Source of the DNA: Gemmatimonadaceae bacterium
GTDB taxonomy: Bacteria > Gemmatimonadota > Gemmatimonadetes > Gemmatimonadales > Gemmatimonadaceae
Length of the DNA: 64,000 nucleotides
Direction: 5' to 3'
NCBI GenBank assembly: GCA_025358925.1
Contig: JANYHT010000039.1
Location: 248,001-312,000 of the forward strand
Shown here: positions 26,376 through 36,700 of the stretch, in pieces
Numbering within the stretch: position 1 is the stretch's first letter
How the letters are laid out: every line of letters begins with the position of its first letter
Translations under genes and position numbers: made by a program
Notes under the pieces: generated by a model
Seen by the model: the letters and a program-made list of their open reading frames with translations, nothing else
Databases searched by the model: none
What the model was told of the DNA's origin: nothing

Positions 26376-27953
26376 CTACGCCGCGCTTAAGCGCCGCAAT
26401 GGCGAGGCGGCACCTTGTGGTCGGAGCCGTTCAATGGCGTCATCCGCCGACGACGCGAGACGGGCAAGGGTTCCATCGTGTGCGAGCGCAATGGTCGCAT
26501 CGTAGATCTGCGGATCAAACGCTTTCCCACGATCGGGTTTCATAATGCCCAGCACCTGCGCGATGCTCATGCCAGCGCGATATGGTCGATCCGCCGTCAA
26601 CGCCTCGTACACGTCGGACGTCGCGAGCACGCGGGCCGTGAAATCCAAATGCTCACCGCTCAATGACCACGGATACCCTTTCCCGTCAATGCGTTCGTGA
26701 TGCCGCGACGACGCGTCCGCGAAATGTCGAAACGCCGGGACACGTTCCAGAATTTGTGATGTCCACACGGGATGCTTTTTTATTTCGTCGCGCTCTATCT
26801 CGGTGAGCCGTCCGGGTTTGTCGAGAATACGATTGGAGACACCCAATTTTCCGATGTCGTGCAACAGGCCGGCGCGCAAGATGTCACGCGACAGCGTTGT
26901 CTTGGCACCGAGTACTTGGGCAATACCAACGGCGTAGCGCGCGACGTTGGTGGAGTGCCGATACGTGAACGGGGTCTTCGCATCGATCACTGCGGCAAAC
27001 GCGTACGAGATAGCGTCCAAGCGATCGTCGCTGGCGTGCTCTGGCAGTCCGCCCGGTTCAAGTGCAACAACCGCCGCATCGAGCCGGTCCGCATCAGCGA
27101 TGCTGGCCCACCATACTTTGTCTCGGCGCCAGCTTACGACACGGTCAACCAACGCGGGATCAAACCAGGTGGCGCGACGCTGTCGTGCCATGGCGACGGC
27201 AGCATCGATGCCGTTTTCCGTGAAGAATGCTTCCACCGTCTGCGAGAGCAACAACACGCGCGAAAGCATGGGGATTTCGTCACCGGCCAGCCCGACGGGG
27301 TGTCCAAGCCCGCACCAATGTTCATCGACGTGCGCAATTGCTTCCGAGCTCGCGATTGGAAAACCGAGCGAGACGGCGATTTGCGCGCCGCGTTCACACC
27401 GTGCTTGAATGATTTCACGCGTCATTTGCGGCGTGCGCGCAATACGCAGGAAATGTTGAATGCGTGCAATCGGACTTCGACCCACGGCACAATTTTGCGC
27501 CGTGCGCATCGCGAGTCGCCAGCGATCATGCCAGTCGACGAGGCGCATATCACGCTTGACGGACTGGTCGTCGGTGCCGAACAACGCGGCCATGCGCGCC
27601 GCATTACTTGAGCAACCAGCGTCTTTGAGCAACGCTGCGTAATACAGAGCGCCCATTGTTGGCGCATCGAACCCAAGTTCGACGCCCAGTCGCATGGCGA
27701 GGAGCGCCGTGCGGAGCGTGTGGCCAGGCCGTTGCCCTTCCGTCAGATCCAGCGCGTACGTCAGCGCGGAGATGACTTCAGCGAGACGCACCGTGACGGC
27801 GCGTCCGGTTTCGGCGCGTCCGATTTCGGGATTGGGCGACGAGAATTCGAGTGCAGACACGGCCGAAGCAACAGAGGAATGCGGCACGGCAACGCGGAGC
27901 ACGGGCCAAGCCAGAGTGCAATGATCAGACGCTTTGAACAATCCTCTGGTCAC
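26376..27953 (-). CDS. Tandem HD-GYP protein, first domain degenerate
   Basis: A 525-residue protein from GTG 27953. The C-terminal half is a complete HD-GYP domain: H333 in YRHSTNVARYA, HDIGK at 365-369, HHERIDGKGYP at 418-428. Such domains hydrolyse cyclic di-GMP. The N-terminal half looks like a second, ruined copy: HTLRTALLAMRLG (78 on), LLKDAG at 108-113 where LLHD(I)G is expected, and DEHWCGLGHP at 210-219 where HHExxDGxGYP is expected. The HD histidine, the HH pair and the motif Asp are replaced, so it should not bind the metals. It may serve regulation or dimerisation. It sits between tsaE and tsaB. Confidence 0.88.
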   Translation of the reverse strand: MTRGLFKASDHCTLAWPVLRVAVPHSSVASAVSALEFSSPNPEIGRAETGRAVTVRLAEVISALTYALDLTEGQRPGHTLRTALLAMRLGVELGFDAPTMGALYYAALLKDAGCSSNAARMAALFGTDDQSVKRDMRLVDWHDRWRLAMRTAQNCAVGRSPIARIQHFLRIARTPQMTREIIQARCERGAQIAVSLGFPIASSEAIAHVDEHWCGLGHPVGLAGDEIPMLSRVLLLSQTVEAFFTENGIDAAVAMARQRRATWFDPALVDRVVSWRRDKVWWASIADADRLDAAVVALEPGGLPEHASDDRLDAISYAFAAVIDAKTPFTYRHSTNVARYAVGIAQVLGAKTTLSRDILRAGLLHDIGKLGVSNRILDKPGRLTEIERDEIKKHPVWTSQILERVPAFRHFADASSRHHERIDGKGYPWSLSGEHLDFTARVLATSDVYEALTADRPYRAGMSIAQVLGIMKPDRGKAFDPQIYDATIALAHDGTLARLASSADDAIERLRPQGAASPLRRLSAA

Positions 27954-27983
27954 ACCGACGCGTGGGCGGCCGTTCCCTGTGCG

Positions 27984-28463
27984 TTAGAGGCGCGGCGCTT
28001 GCACCCGCAATACGCGTCGATCGGACGCAAGCGCGTCGTGTGTAAGCGTGATCGCAATTGTATCGCGCGGCAAGGTTGATGCAGCACGATCGGGCCACTC
28101 CACTAGGAGGACGGCCGCCGATTCAACAACTTCGTCCCATCCCAGCGTGTCGAGTTCGGCATCACTGCGAACGCGATACAAATCGGCGTGCACGACGCGT
28201 CCGCGCGGTGCGTCATACTGCTGGACGATTGAGAATGTCGGACTAGTCACCGCGCTCAAATCAACCACGCCGAGTCCCGCGCAAATGGCGCGCGCGAGTG
28301 TGGTTTTCCCTGCGCCAAGATCACCGGCGAGGGTAATCACGCTTGGTCGAGGGAGCACCGCACCGAGCGCGCGCCCCCATGCTTCGAGCGTGTCGAGGTC
28401 GGGAGCGCGCGGCGCGCCACGCTCGAGCAGATGCGCCAAGCGCGCGCTGTCGGATTGTTCCAC
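27984..28463 (-). CDS. tsaE: tRNA threonylcarbamoyladenosine ATPase TsaE
   Basis: P-loop ATPase needed for t6A synthesis with TsaB/TsaD. The Walker A is LAGDLGAGKTTLARAI and the SPTFSIVQQY and HADLYRV (Walker B-like) segments are typical. The start is most likely GTG 28463, two bases after the uvrB stop (159 residues); GTG 28475 inside uvrB is possible. The open frame extends far into uvrB, but that part is only a shadow of uvrB and was left out. Confidence 0.9.
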   Translation of the reverse strand: MEQSDSARLAHLLERGAPRAPDLDTLEAWGRALGAVLPRPSVITLAGDLGAGKTTLARAICAGLGVVDLSAVTSPTFSIVQQYDAPRGRVVHADLYRVRSDAELDTLGWDEVVESAAVLLVEWPDRAASTLPRDTIAITLTHDALASDRRVLRVQAPRL

Positions 28464-28464
28464 A

Positions 28465-30567
28465 TCAGCGACCACGCTTACCACCAAATCGACGCGACGG
28501 TGAACTGCCGGGTGGCCGTTTCGGTGCTTGCGCACTGCCACGCGCTTGCGACGGTTTGTCACCCAGTGCCGTGCGCACTTCAAACAGTTGATCGCGCAAT
28601 CGCGCGGCGGCCTCGAAATCCAACGCGATCGCGGCCTGGCGCATGGCAGTTTCCAGTTCACCAACCAGCGTTTGCAGATCTTCGCGAGACCTCGGAACCG
28701 ACTCACCGCCGATCTTCCGCGGCGCAGGTGCCGCGCCCGGATCTTTTTCCACGCGCGCGTCCGCGACACGCGTAATAAACCGCACTTCGTCGACACTCTT
28801 CACCACGCCGTGCGGAATAATGCCGTGCAACTGGTTGTGTTCATGCTGAATACCACGACGCCGCGTTGTTTCATCGATCGCCCGTTGCATCGACCCCGTG
28901 ATGCGATCGCCATACAAAATTGCGCGACCGTTCAGGTGTCTGGCCGCACGTCCGATTGTTTGAATAAGTGAGCGGTCGCTACGCAAAAACCCCTCTTGAT
29001 CGGCGTCGAGAATCGCAACGAGGGACACCTCGGGCATATCGAGTCCTTCGCGCAGCAAATTGATGCCCACGAGCACGTCAAACTCACCAAGTCGCAATCC
29101 GCGAATAATTTCGACGCGCTCGATCGCATCAATGTCGGAGTGCATGTACCGCACGCGCACACCCATTTGCTGCAAGTAGTCGGTCAGATCCTCCGACATG
29201 CGTTTCGTCAGCGTGGTGACGAGGACTCGTTCACCCTTGCGTTCGCGCAAGCGGATTTCGTGTAACAAATCATCCACCTGTCCCTTGACTGGGCGTACTT
29301 CGAGTTCGGGATCAAGTAGGCCTGTGGGTCGTATAACTTGCTCAACCACGACACCTTCTGAGAGCTGCAATTCGAGCTCGCCCGGCGTGGCCGACACATT
29401 GATGAGTCGGGGCGCGAGCATCATAAATTCTTCAAAGACCAAGGGTCGGTTGTCCAACGCACTGGGCAGGCGAAAGCCGTAGTCCACAAGCGTCAGCTTC
29501 CGCGCACGATCCCCGTTGTACATGCCGCGTACTTGCGGCAGCGACACGTGGGACTCGTCCACCACGACGAGATAGTCGTCGGGGAAATAATCGAGCAGGC
29601 AGGCGGGTCGTTCTCCTGCTTCACGTCCGCTGATGTGCCGTGAATAGTTCTCGATACCCGCGCACGTGCCAATCTCCAACAACATCTCAATGTCAAAGTG
29701 CGTGCGCTGTTCCAGCCGCTGCGCTTCGAGCAACTTGCCCGCCTCTCGCAACTCAATTAAGCGCGCCGCCAGCTCTTCCCTGATAGCGACAATCGCGCGC
29801 TCAACCGTTGGCCGATTAGTGATAAAATGTTTGGCGGGATATACGGCCGTGCGTTCAAGGGCCGCAATGGTTTCACCGGTCAGCGGATCGATCTTCGAGA
29901 TGCGCTCGATCTCGTCGCCCCATAGTTCGATCCGCACTCCCTGCTCTTCGTAGGCGGGATAGATCTCCACGGTGTCGCCACGTACACGAAATGCACCGCG
30001 ATCAAACGCGACATCGTTGCGTTGATATTGAATGCCGACAAGTGCTCGCAAAATATCGTCGCGCGCAATTTGTTGTCCGACCGTGAGTGAGACCATGCGA
30101 TCGCGATACGAGACGGGATCGCCGAGGCCATAAATCGCGGACACGGTAGAAACGATCACCACATCCTCACGTTCCATCAACGACGACGTGGCGCGCAAGC
30201 GCAATCGATCAATATCTTCGTTGATACTGGCATCCTTCTCAATAAACGTATCGCTCGAGGGGACGTACGCCTCTGGCTGATAGTAGTCGTAATACGAGAT
30301 GAAATACTCAACCGCATTATTTGGGAAAAAACTTTTCAGCTCTCCGTACAATTGCGCCGCAAGCGTTTTGTTGTGCGATAGCACAAGCGTCGGTCGTTTG
30401 TAATACTCGATGACGTTGGCAATTGTCATCGTCTTTCCCGAACCGGTCACGCCGAGCAGCGTTTGATACTTGTCGCCCCGATCAAGGCCACGTGAGAGCT
30501 CGGCGATTGCGCGCGGCTGATCGCCTGCGGGTTCGAACGGTGCGTGGAGTCTGAAGTCAGCGGCCAT
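28465..30567 (-). CDS. uvrB: Excinuclease ABC subunit B
   Basis: Damage-verifying helicase subunit of nucleotide excision repair. The 700-residue protein has the Walker A GVTGSGKT at 39-46, the beta-hairpin region with [20 protein letters not shown] ([10 protein letters not shown]), the helicase VDESHV box, the IGRAARH motif VI and a C-terminal UVR motif (~640-675) that contacts UvrC. The N-terminus aligns with other UvrB proteins from the ATG at 30567, so the start is firm. A promoter-like TGCTATACT lies only 5 bases upstream, suggesting a leaderless transcript. Confidence 0.97.
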   Translation of the reverse strand: MAADFRLHAPFEPAGDQPRAIAELSRGLDRGDKYQTLLGVTGSGKTMTIANVIEYYKRPTLVLSHNKTLAAQLYGELKSFFPNNAVEYFISYYDYYQPEAYVPSSDTFIEKDASINEDIDRLRLRATSSLMEREDVVIVSTVSAIYGLGDPVSYRDRMVSLTVGQQIARDDILRALVGIQYQRNDVAFDRGAFRVRGDTVEIYPAYEEQGVRIELWGDEIERISKIDPLTGETIAALERTAVYPAKHFITNRPTVERAIVAIREELAARLIELREAGKLLEAQRLEQRTHFDIEMLLEIGTCAGIENYSRHISGREAGERPACLLDYFPDDYLVVVDESHVSLPQVRGMYNGDRARKLTLVDYGFRLPSALDNRPLVFEEFMMLAPRLINVSATPGELELQLSEGVVVEQVIRPTGLLDPELEVRPVKGQVDDLLHEIRLRERKGERVLVTTLTKRMSEDLTDYLQQMGVRVRYMHSDIDAIERVEIIRGLRLGEFDVLVGINLLREGLDMPEVSLVAILDADQEGFLRSDRSLIQTIGRAARHLNGRAILYGDRITGSMQRAIDETTRRRGIQHEHNQLHGIIPHGVVKSVDEVRFITRVADARVEKDPGAAPAPRKIGGESVPRSREDLQTLVGELETAMRQAAIALDFEAAARLRDQLFEVRTALGDKPSQARGSAQAPKRPPGSSPSRRFGGKRGR

Positions 30568-30572
30568 CGCGT

Positions 30573-30581
30573 AGTATAGCA
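30573..30581 (-). promoter_or_regulatory. Extended -10 element of uvrB
   Basis: On the minus strand TGCTATACT matches the extended -10 consensus TGnTATAAT with one change. It ends 5 bases before the uvrB ATG, so transcription would begin at or next to the start codon. No -35 match is seen, which is usual for extended -10 promoters. Confidence 0.5.
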
Positions 30582-30639
30582 GAAAACATCGGCGTTTGTT
30601 CGGGCGGCCTCATGCGCGCTTCATCCGCTGCACTGCCGC

Positions 30640-32817
30640 CTACTCCTCGGAGGTCAGTCGTTCGCGCCTGCTGACCGCGCCGATGCCCTTCACGCGACGC
30701 GCCGCCTTAATAATGCGCTCGAGATGCGCCAGATTTTCGACTTCGACCATGGCGGCGCCGGTCACACGTCCATCAATGGTTTTGAGTTCGAGACTTTTGA
30801 TGTCAGTGCCTGTCGCGCTCACGGCGGCGGCGAGATCGGCGTACAAGCCGCGCCGATCATTGCCTTCCATTGCAAGCCTCACAATGAACCGTTCGCCAGC
30901 CATCTCATGCCAGTCGATATCGAGGCGTCGTTCCGGTTCATGCACGAGCAGCAGCAAATTGGGACAGTCTCCACGATGAATGCTTACTCCACGTCCTCGC
31001 GTAACGTAGCCAACCACTTTGTCACCAGGCACAGGCTGACAACATTGGGCATATCGCACAAGGAGGCCGTCAGCGCCTTGGATGCGCACGCCCTTGCCAG
31101 TGCCGCGCACGCGATCGACGATGCGTTCGAGTGTACTCGGCTTCTCGACAGCTTCCGTTGCGGATTCCAAGTGCGGATGCAGTGCTTTCAGCACTTGCAT
31201 CACATGCACCTCACCTTGCCCGATGGCCGCAACCAGCTGATTCGCGTCCTTCAGCTTTAACAACTTCGCAACCGGCGTCAGCGCGACGTCATCGACTTTC
31301 GGCAAGCGTCGACGTCGCAGTTCCCGCTCAAGAATTTCTCGACCGAGGCGAATCGCGGACGTGCGCTCTTCAGAGCGTAGATACTGCCGGATCTTGTGGC
31401 GCGCGCGACCCGTGCGCACGTGTGCAAGCCAGTCTCGACTTGGCCGAGCGTTTGGATTAGTGAGAATCTCTACCGTCTCGGAGTTTTTCAGCTCTTTCGA
31501 CAGTTGCGCAATGCGTCCGTTGATTTTCGCACCGGCACAACGTGCACCCACTTGCGTGTGCACGGCGAACGCAAAATCGATGGGCGTCGCACCCTTGGGC
31601 AATTGGATGACGTCGCCCGTCGGAGTGAACACAAAGATTTCATCTTGATATAAGTCGAGCTTCAAAAACTCGAGAAATTCGCCTGGTGTCTCGGCATCCA
31701 GCTGCAGTTCCAATACTTGGCGAAACCACGCCAACTGTTTATCGAGATCACCCGACGTTTTATTGGCTTCTTTATAAAGCCAGTGCGCCGCGATACCGAA
31801 ATCGGCCGTCCGATGCATATCACGCGTGCGAATCTGGATTTCGAAAAGCTGTCGTCCAGGGCCGAATACCGTTGTATGCAACGACTGATAGCCGTTGGAT
31901 TTCGGCTGCGCGATGTAGTCTTTGATGCGCTCTTGCACCGGCGTCCAGCCATCGTGAATCACACCCAGCGCGTGATAGCACTCCAACACATTGGGAACGA
32001 TGACACGAATGGCGAGCAAATCGTAAATATCTTCGTACGGCCGATCACGCTGCTGCATTTTCTTGTAAATCGACCACAAGTGTTTGGGTCGACCGGTGAC
32101 CTCGACGTCAAGAATGCCCGCGTCCGACAGTCGCTTTACGAGTGGCTCACGCATTTGCGCGATGAGTGACTCACGCTCGCCGCGTTTTGCCGCCACCAAC
32201 TTCGCGAGCGTTTTGTACGCGTCCGGTTCGAGGTGCTTAAACGAGAGATCTTCCAACTCCCATCGAACCTTCGCCATACCGAACCGATGCGCAAGCGGCG
32301 CATACAAATCGCGCGTTTCCTGCGCAATGCGACGCCGCTTTTCTGGCGTTAGCCAGTCGAGCGTTCGCATGTTATGCAAACGGTCGGCCAACTTGATCAG
32401 AATGACTCGCGCATCCTTCGCGATGGACAATAGCAGCTTACGATAGTTCTCGACTTGTCGTTCTTCACGAGACGACAACGGCAAGTTGGCAATCTTCGTG
32501 AGTCCATCGACGATCTGTGCGATCTCCGCACCAAACTCCCGCTCTACGTCCTCAATCGTAACGTCAGTGTCTTCAACAATATCGTGGAGCAGACCGCTCG
32601 TCACGGTGGTCGTATCGAGTTGCAGGTCGGCGAGAATGCGTGCGACTTCCACACAATGGGACACGTACGGCTCGCCGGAGTGACGCACCTGGCCAGCGTG
32701 CGCCGCGTCCGAAAAGCGATAGGCGCGCACGAGCAACTCATGATCGAGTCGATCATAGGCACCGTCCGCCCCTTGGCCGAATCCGGGAATCGCTTCGTGC
32801 AACGCCACCGTAGTCAC
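30640..32817 (-). CDS. RelA/SpoT homologue, (p)ppGpp synthetase/hydrolase
   Basis: Long RSH protein controlling the stringent response. The 725 residues hold an HD hydrolase domain with HDIVED at 78-83, a synthetase domain (KHLWSIYKKMQQ, YEDIYDLLAIRVIV, KSNGYQSLHTTVFG), a TGS domain (EIFVFTPTGDVIQLPKGATP), a zinc-finger/helical region (YAQCCQPVPGD) and a C-terminal ACT domain. An intact HDxxED argues for working hydrolase activity, so it is probably bifunctional (SpoT/Rel type). It starts at GTG 32817, overlapping the radC stop as GTGA. Confidence 0.94.
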   Translation of the reverse strand: MTTVALHEAIPGFGQGADGAYDRLDHELLVRAYRFSDAAHAGQVRHSGEPYVSHCVEVARILADLQLDTTTVTSGLLHDIVEDTDVTIEDVEREFGAEIAQIVDGLTKIANLPLSSREERQVENYRKLLLSIAKDARVILIKLADRLHNMRTLDWLTPEKRRRIAQETRDLYAPLAHRFGMAKVRWELEDLSFKHLEPDAYKTLAKLVAAKRGERESLIAQMREPLVKRLSDAGILDVEVTGRPKHLWSIYKKMQQRDRPYEDIYDLLAIRVIVPNVLECYHALGVIHDGWTPVQERIKDYIAQPKSNGYQSLHTTVFGPGRQLFEIQIRTRDMHRTADFGIAAHWLYKEANKTSGDLDKQLAWFRQVLELQLDAETPGEFLEFLKLDLYQDEIFVFTPTGDVIQLPKGATPIDFAFAVHTQVGARCAGAKINGRIAQLSKELKNSETVEILTNPNARPSRDWLAHVRTGRARHKIRQYLRSEERTSAIRLGREILERELRRRRLPKVDDVALTPVAKLLKLKDANQLVAAIGQGEVHVMQVLKALHPHLESATEAVEKPSTLERIVDRVRGTGKGVRIQGADGLLVRYAQCCQPVPGDKVVGYVTRGRGVSIHRGDCPNLLLLVHEPERRLDIDWHEMAGERFIVRLAMEGNDRRGLYADLAAAVSATGTDIKSLELKTIDGRVTGAAMVEVENLAHLERIIKAARRVKGIGAVSRRERLTSEE

Positions 32818-33527
32818 AACAGTCCAGCCTCCGCAAAGCTCATGTAACGCCCTCGCCCAATGATGATGTGATCGTGCACAGGGATATCAAGTAAACGCCC
32901 TGCAGCAACCATTTGTTCGGTGACGGAGCGATCTTCCGCCGACGGCGTGGGATCGCCGCTCGGGTGATTGTGCACCAAAATTACCGCTGCCGCACGTTCG
33001 GCGATCGCTTCGCGGAAGACTTCTCTCGGATGGACCAGCGACGAGCTAAGTAACCCGCGGGTAATCAGCACATCGCGTTCGAGTCGATGCTGCGCATCGA
33101 GAATAGCGACATGAAATTCTTCGACCGGGAGGTTTTGGAGGCGAGGAGCGAACGCTTCGGCGACATCGCGTGGGCCGCGCAACGGCACCCCGGCGTCCCG
33201 TGCTTCCACGGCCATCCGCCGTCCGAGTTCGAGTGCTGCGTGTACGGCAGACGCGCGTGCTGCTCCTACCCCGTGCACCTGCGTGAGAGCCGCGAGCGGC
33301 GTCGCGGCCAAGCGCCCCAGTGACCCTCCCGAGAGATCGAGTACATACCGCGCACATCCTAACGCGGACGTACCCGCACCACCCGTTCCAATAATGGTAG
33401 CGATCAATTCGGTCGTGCTTAACGCCTGAGCGCCCAACGAGCGTAACCGCTCGCGCGGTCGTTCCGTGTGCGGGAGCTCTCGAATACTTAGCGGCGTATC
33501 CGGCGGACGGCTATGGGGAACAATCAC
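32814..33527 (-). CDS. radC: RadC family JAB-domain protein
   Basis: A 237-residue protein with a helix-hairpin-helix (~76-96, LTQVHGVGAARASAV) and a JAB/MPN metalloprotease-like domain whose zinc motif HNHPSGD lies at 186-192, with the family's later conserved D(H)IIIG segment. The true role of RadC is unsettled; the old DNA-repair name is doubtful. Start GTG 33527 has AGGAG 7 bases upstream. It leads the radC-rsh pair. Confidence 0.93.
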   Translation of the reverse strand: MIVPHSRPPDTPLSIRELPHTERPRERLRSLGAQALSTTELIATIIGTGGAGTSALGCARYVLDLSGGSLGRLAATPLAALTQVHGVGAARASAVHAALELGRRMAVEARDAGVPLRGPRDVAEAFAPRLQNLPVEEFHVAILDAQHRLERDVLITRGLLSSSLVHPREVFREAIAERAAAVILVHNHPSGDPTPSAEDRSVTEQMVAAGRLLDIPVHDHIIIGRGRYMSFAEAGLL

Positions 33528-33685
33528 GTTAAAACTCCTGCGACGTCGTGCGCCGCTGCAGCCGGCCGACGCCCCTCGTCATGAGTGGCACCCCGGAACG
33601 GCCAGCATGCACGATTGCGAGAGACAACGCGTCATCATGCGATCGCGCCCCCTCTCGAACGAACGGAGGCGCGACGCTGCACGAA

Positions 33686-33724
33686 ACGACGAAGGGCCGA
33701 CGTACCACGTCGGCCCTTCGTCGT
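33686..33724 (-). terminator. Strong terminator after secA
   Basis: A perfect 18-bp stem (33686-33703 with 33707-33724) has a 3-base loop. It lies 22 bases after the secA stop and is followed on the minus strand by TTTCGT. It closes the long gmd-to-secA run. The remaining bases to 33528 carry radC upstream sequence with no clear promoter. Confidence 0.85.
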
Positions 33725-33745
33725 GGAACACGCCGTCATCAGACG

Positions 33746-36700
33746 TTACAAATTGGCTCCGTGACACTTCTTAAACTTCTTTCCCGATCCGCATGGGCAG
33801 GCGTTATTGCGCGGCGTCGTCTCCCAGCCTGCAGGCATTGCACCACCACCAACCTCGAGCGACCGCACACTGCCCGCGCCTACCACAGCCGGTATTCCAC
33901 GCGCCATCGTTCGCACGGGCTCCAGCGGTGTGATGACGTGTCCGTTCGTGTTGTTGCCGGCATCCTCGCTATCAAAAAATGCCTCGTCGTCGGGCACATC
34001 TTCGAGAATACCCATCGCGTTAAAGCGCTTGGCAGGACGCCCATCACTGGGACGACCTCGTGCGTCCGGCGACGCGATGGTGTCATTGACGGGCGTTGGC
34101 TCGAACACCAACTGTGCCTTCAGGAAGCGCTCGGTGAACGTGTTCGCCAAATCATGCATCAGATCGACAAACATGCCGTACGCATCCTGTTTGTACTCTA
34201 CCAGCGGATCCTTCTGCCCCCACGAACGATAGTGAATCGACGCCCGCAGTTGATCGAGATCGTACAAATGATCTTTCCACTTTTCATCCAGCGCGTTTAA
34301 CATCACGAGCGCGAGCAGGCGCGCGGCGAAACCTTCGCCGGTTTCATCCTGCACGGCATTGAGGCTTTCACGTTTCATATCAAATGCCGCGCGTCCTGCG
34401 GCAACCGCCGCAGCTTGCGCATCTTCAACCGACGTCGGTTTGAATTCCCCCGTAAACTCCGGCACCTGCAGCATATAGTGCATCAACAAGTCCTGCTGCA
34501 CGTACTCGAAATCCCATTCTTCCGGTCGATCAAACGTGGCCAAGGCTTGCTCCACGCGACGTTGCACGCCCCGATCAATCATCTTGAGCGCTTCGGCCTT
34601 CAACTCTTCGCCGCCTTCCAGCGCGAACGAGCGCAGTGAGTAAATCACCTCACGTTGCTGATTCATCACGTCATCGTACTCAAGTAGCCGTTTGCGAGAT
34701 TGGAAATTTTGCAATTCCACACGCTTCTGCGCCTGTTCGATGGATCGTGTGATGAGGACGTGCGTGAGCACTTCCCCATCTTGCGCACCCATTCGATCCA
34801 TTAACTTGGCAATACGATCCGAGCCAAACAATCGCATCAAGTCGTCTTCGAGCGACAGGAAAAATTGCGACGCACCTGGATCGCCTTGACGACCTGCGCG
34901 TCCGCGCAACTGCCGATCAATGCGACGCGATTCGTGCCGTTCAGACCCGATAATGTGCAGACCGCCCGTCTCCTGAATCTCCACTTCTTTGCCGTCGACG
35001 TCTAACACCTGCGAGGGCTTCGACTCGGTCACACCGCCACCGAGTTTGATGTCCGTACCGCGGCCAGCCATGTTGGTCGCGATGGTGATCGCGGCCGGCT
35101 GTCCAGCACCAGCAACAATCTCTGCCTCGCGCTGATGGTACTTCGCATTGAGCACGTTGTGCTTGAGCCCCGCGCGCGTAAACAACCGCGCCAACGTTTC
35201 AGACGCTTCGACGCTGGCGGTACCGACAAGTACGGGATAGCCAAGTTCGTGGAGTCGCTTCGTCTCCTCAACGATGGCGTTGTACTTCTCGCGCCGCGTC
35301 TTGTAGACCAAGTCCTGTCGATCATCGCGCGCGATATCGCGATTCGTCGGAATCACCGACACCGCGAGACCGTAAATCTCGTGGAATTCGTTTTCTTCTG
35401 TTTCCGCCGTACCGGTCATACCAGACAGCTTTTCGTACATGCGGAAATAATTCTGAATCGTCACCGTGGCGAGCGTTTGCGTCTCGCCTTTCACCTGCAC
35501 GTTTTCCTTTGCTTCCACGGCTTGGTGCAGTCCTTCACTCCACCGACGGCCCGGCATCGTACGGCCCGTGAACTCGTCGACGATGAGCACCTGCGCATCT
35601 TGTACGACATAATTGACATCTTTCTCGTACAGCGCATGCGCGCGTAGCAGCTGGTGAATGATGTTCAGCCGCTCGCTCTTCATTGCGTACTCCCGCTCGA
35701 TCACCGCACGCTGTTCGAGACGCTCCGTGGGGGTGAGATCATGATCGCGATCAATCTGCCCGATTGTGGTGGCGATGTCGGGCAACACAAACGCGTCATG
35801 TGCGTCCGGCGATAACCAATCAAGTCCCTGCTCGGTGAGGTGCACCGTATGTCCTTTCTCATCGAGCACGTACAGCAAATCGTCTTCGAGCGTACGAAAT
35901 TGCTGCTTGCTGGCAGTAATTTTTCGATCCGCAATCACGTCGAGTTCCATCCGTTGCACGAGCTGCTTCACGCCTTGCTCCTGCAGTGCTTTCATCAGTT
36001 TCTTGTTTTTCGGGCCGCCCAACTGCGCCGTGTAAAATTGGAGCGCCGCCGTCTGCGTTTCTCCCGCTTCGAGTGCGCGCTCCGCTTCACCGACCAACGT
36101 ATTTACGAGATCGGACTGACGACGCACGAGGCGCACCACGGACGCATTAAATTCGGCATACTGTCCGTCGCTCTCGTTACCCACCGGGCCCGAAATGATG
36201 AGCGGCGTACGTGCTTCGTCGACAAGAATTGAATCCACTTCGTCGATGATCGCGTACACGTGCTGTCGTTGCACGCGCTGGTCCAACGTGACCACCATAT
36301 TGTCACGCAGATAGTCGAATCCGAACTCGTTGTTGGTGCCGTACGTGATGTCGCTGCCGTACACCTCGCGACGCTCATGGGAACCCGGCTCCGTGTCATC
36401 CAAACAGCCTACCGTGAGGCCGAGCCACCGGTAGAGGTGTCCCATCCATTGCGAGTCGCGTCGTGCGAGATAGTTGTTGACCGTCACAAGATGCGCGCCG
36501 CGGCCCGTGAGCGCATTGAGATACAGCGGCAGCGTTGCGACCAGCGTCTTTCCCTCACCGGTCGCCATTTCCGCGATGCGTCCGAGGTGCAGCTGAATAC
36601 CGCCGATAAGCTGCACTTCGTACGGGATCATATCCCACACGAGCGCGTTGCCAGTCACTTGCACGGTGCTACCCTTGAGCCGTCGACACGCCTCACGCAC

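Noticed and set aside
28464-28796. Upstream extension of the tsaE frame
   Set aside because: It overlaps the 3' end of uvrB in another frame and encodes Arg-rich sequence unlike TsaE.
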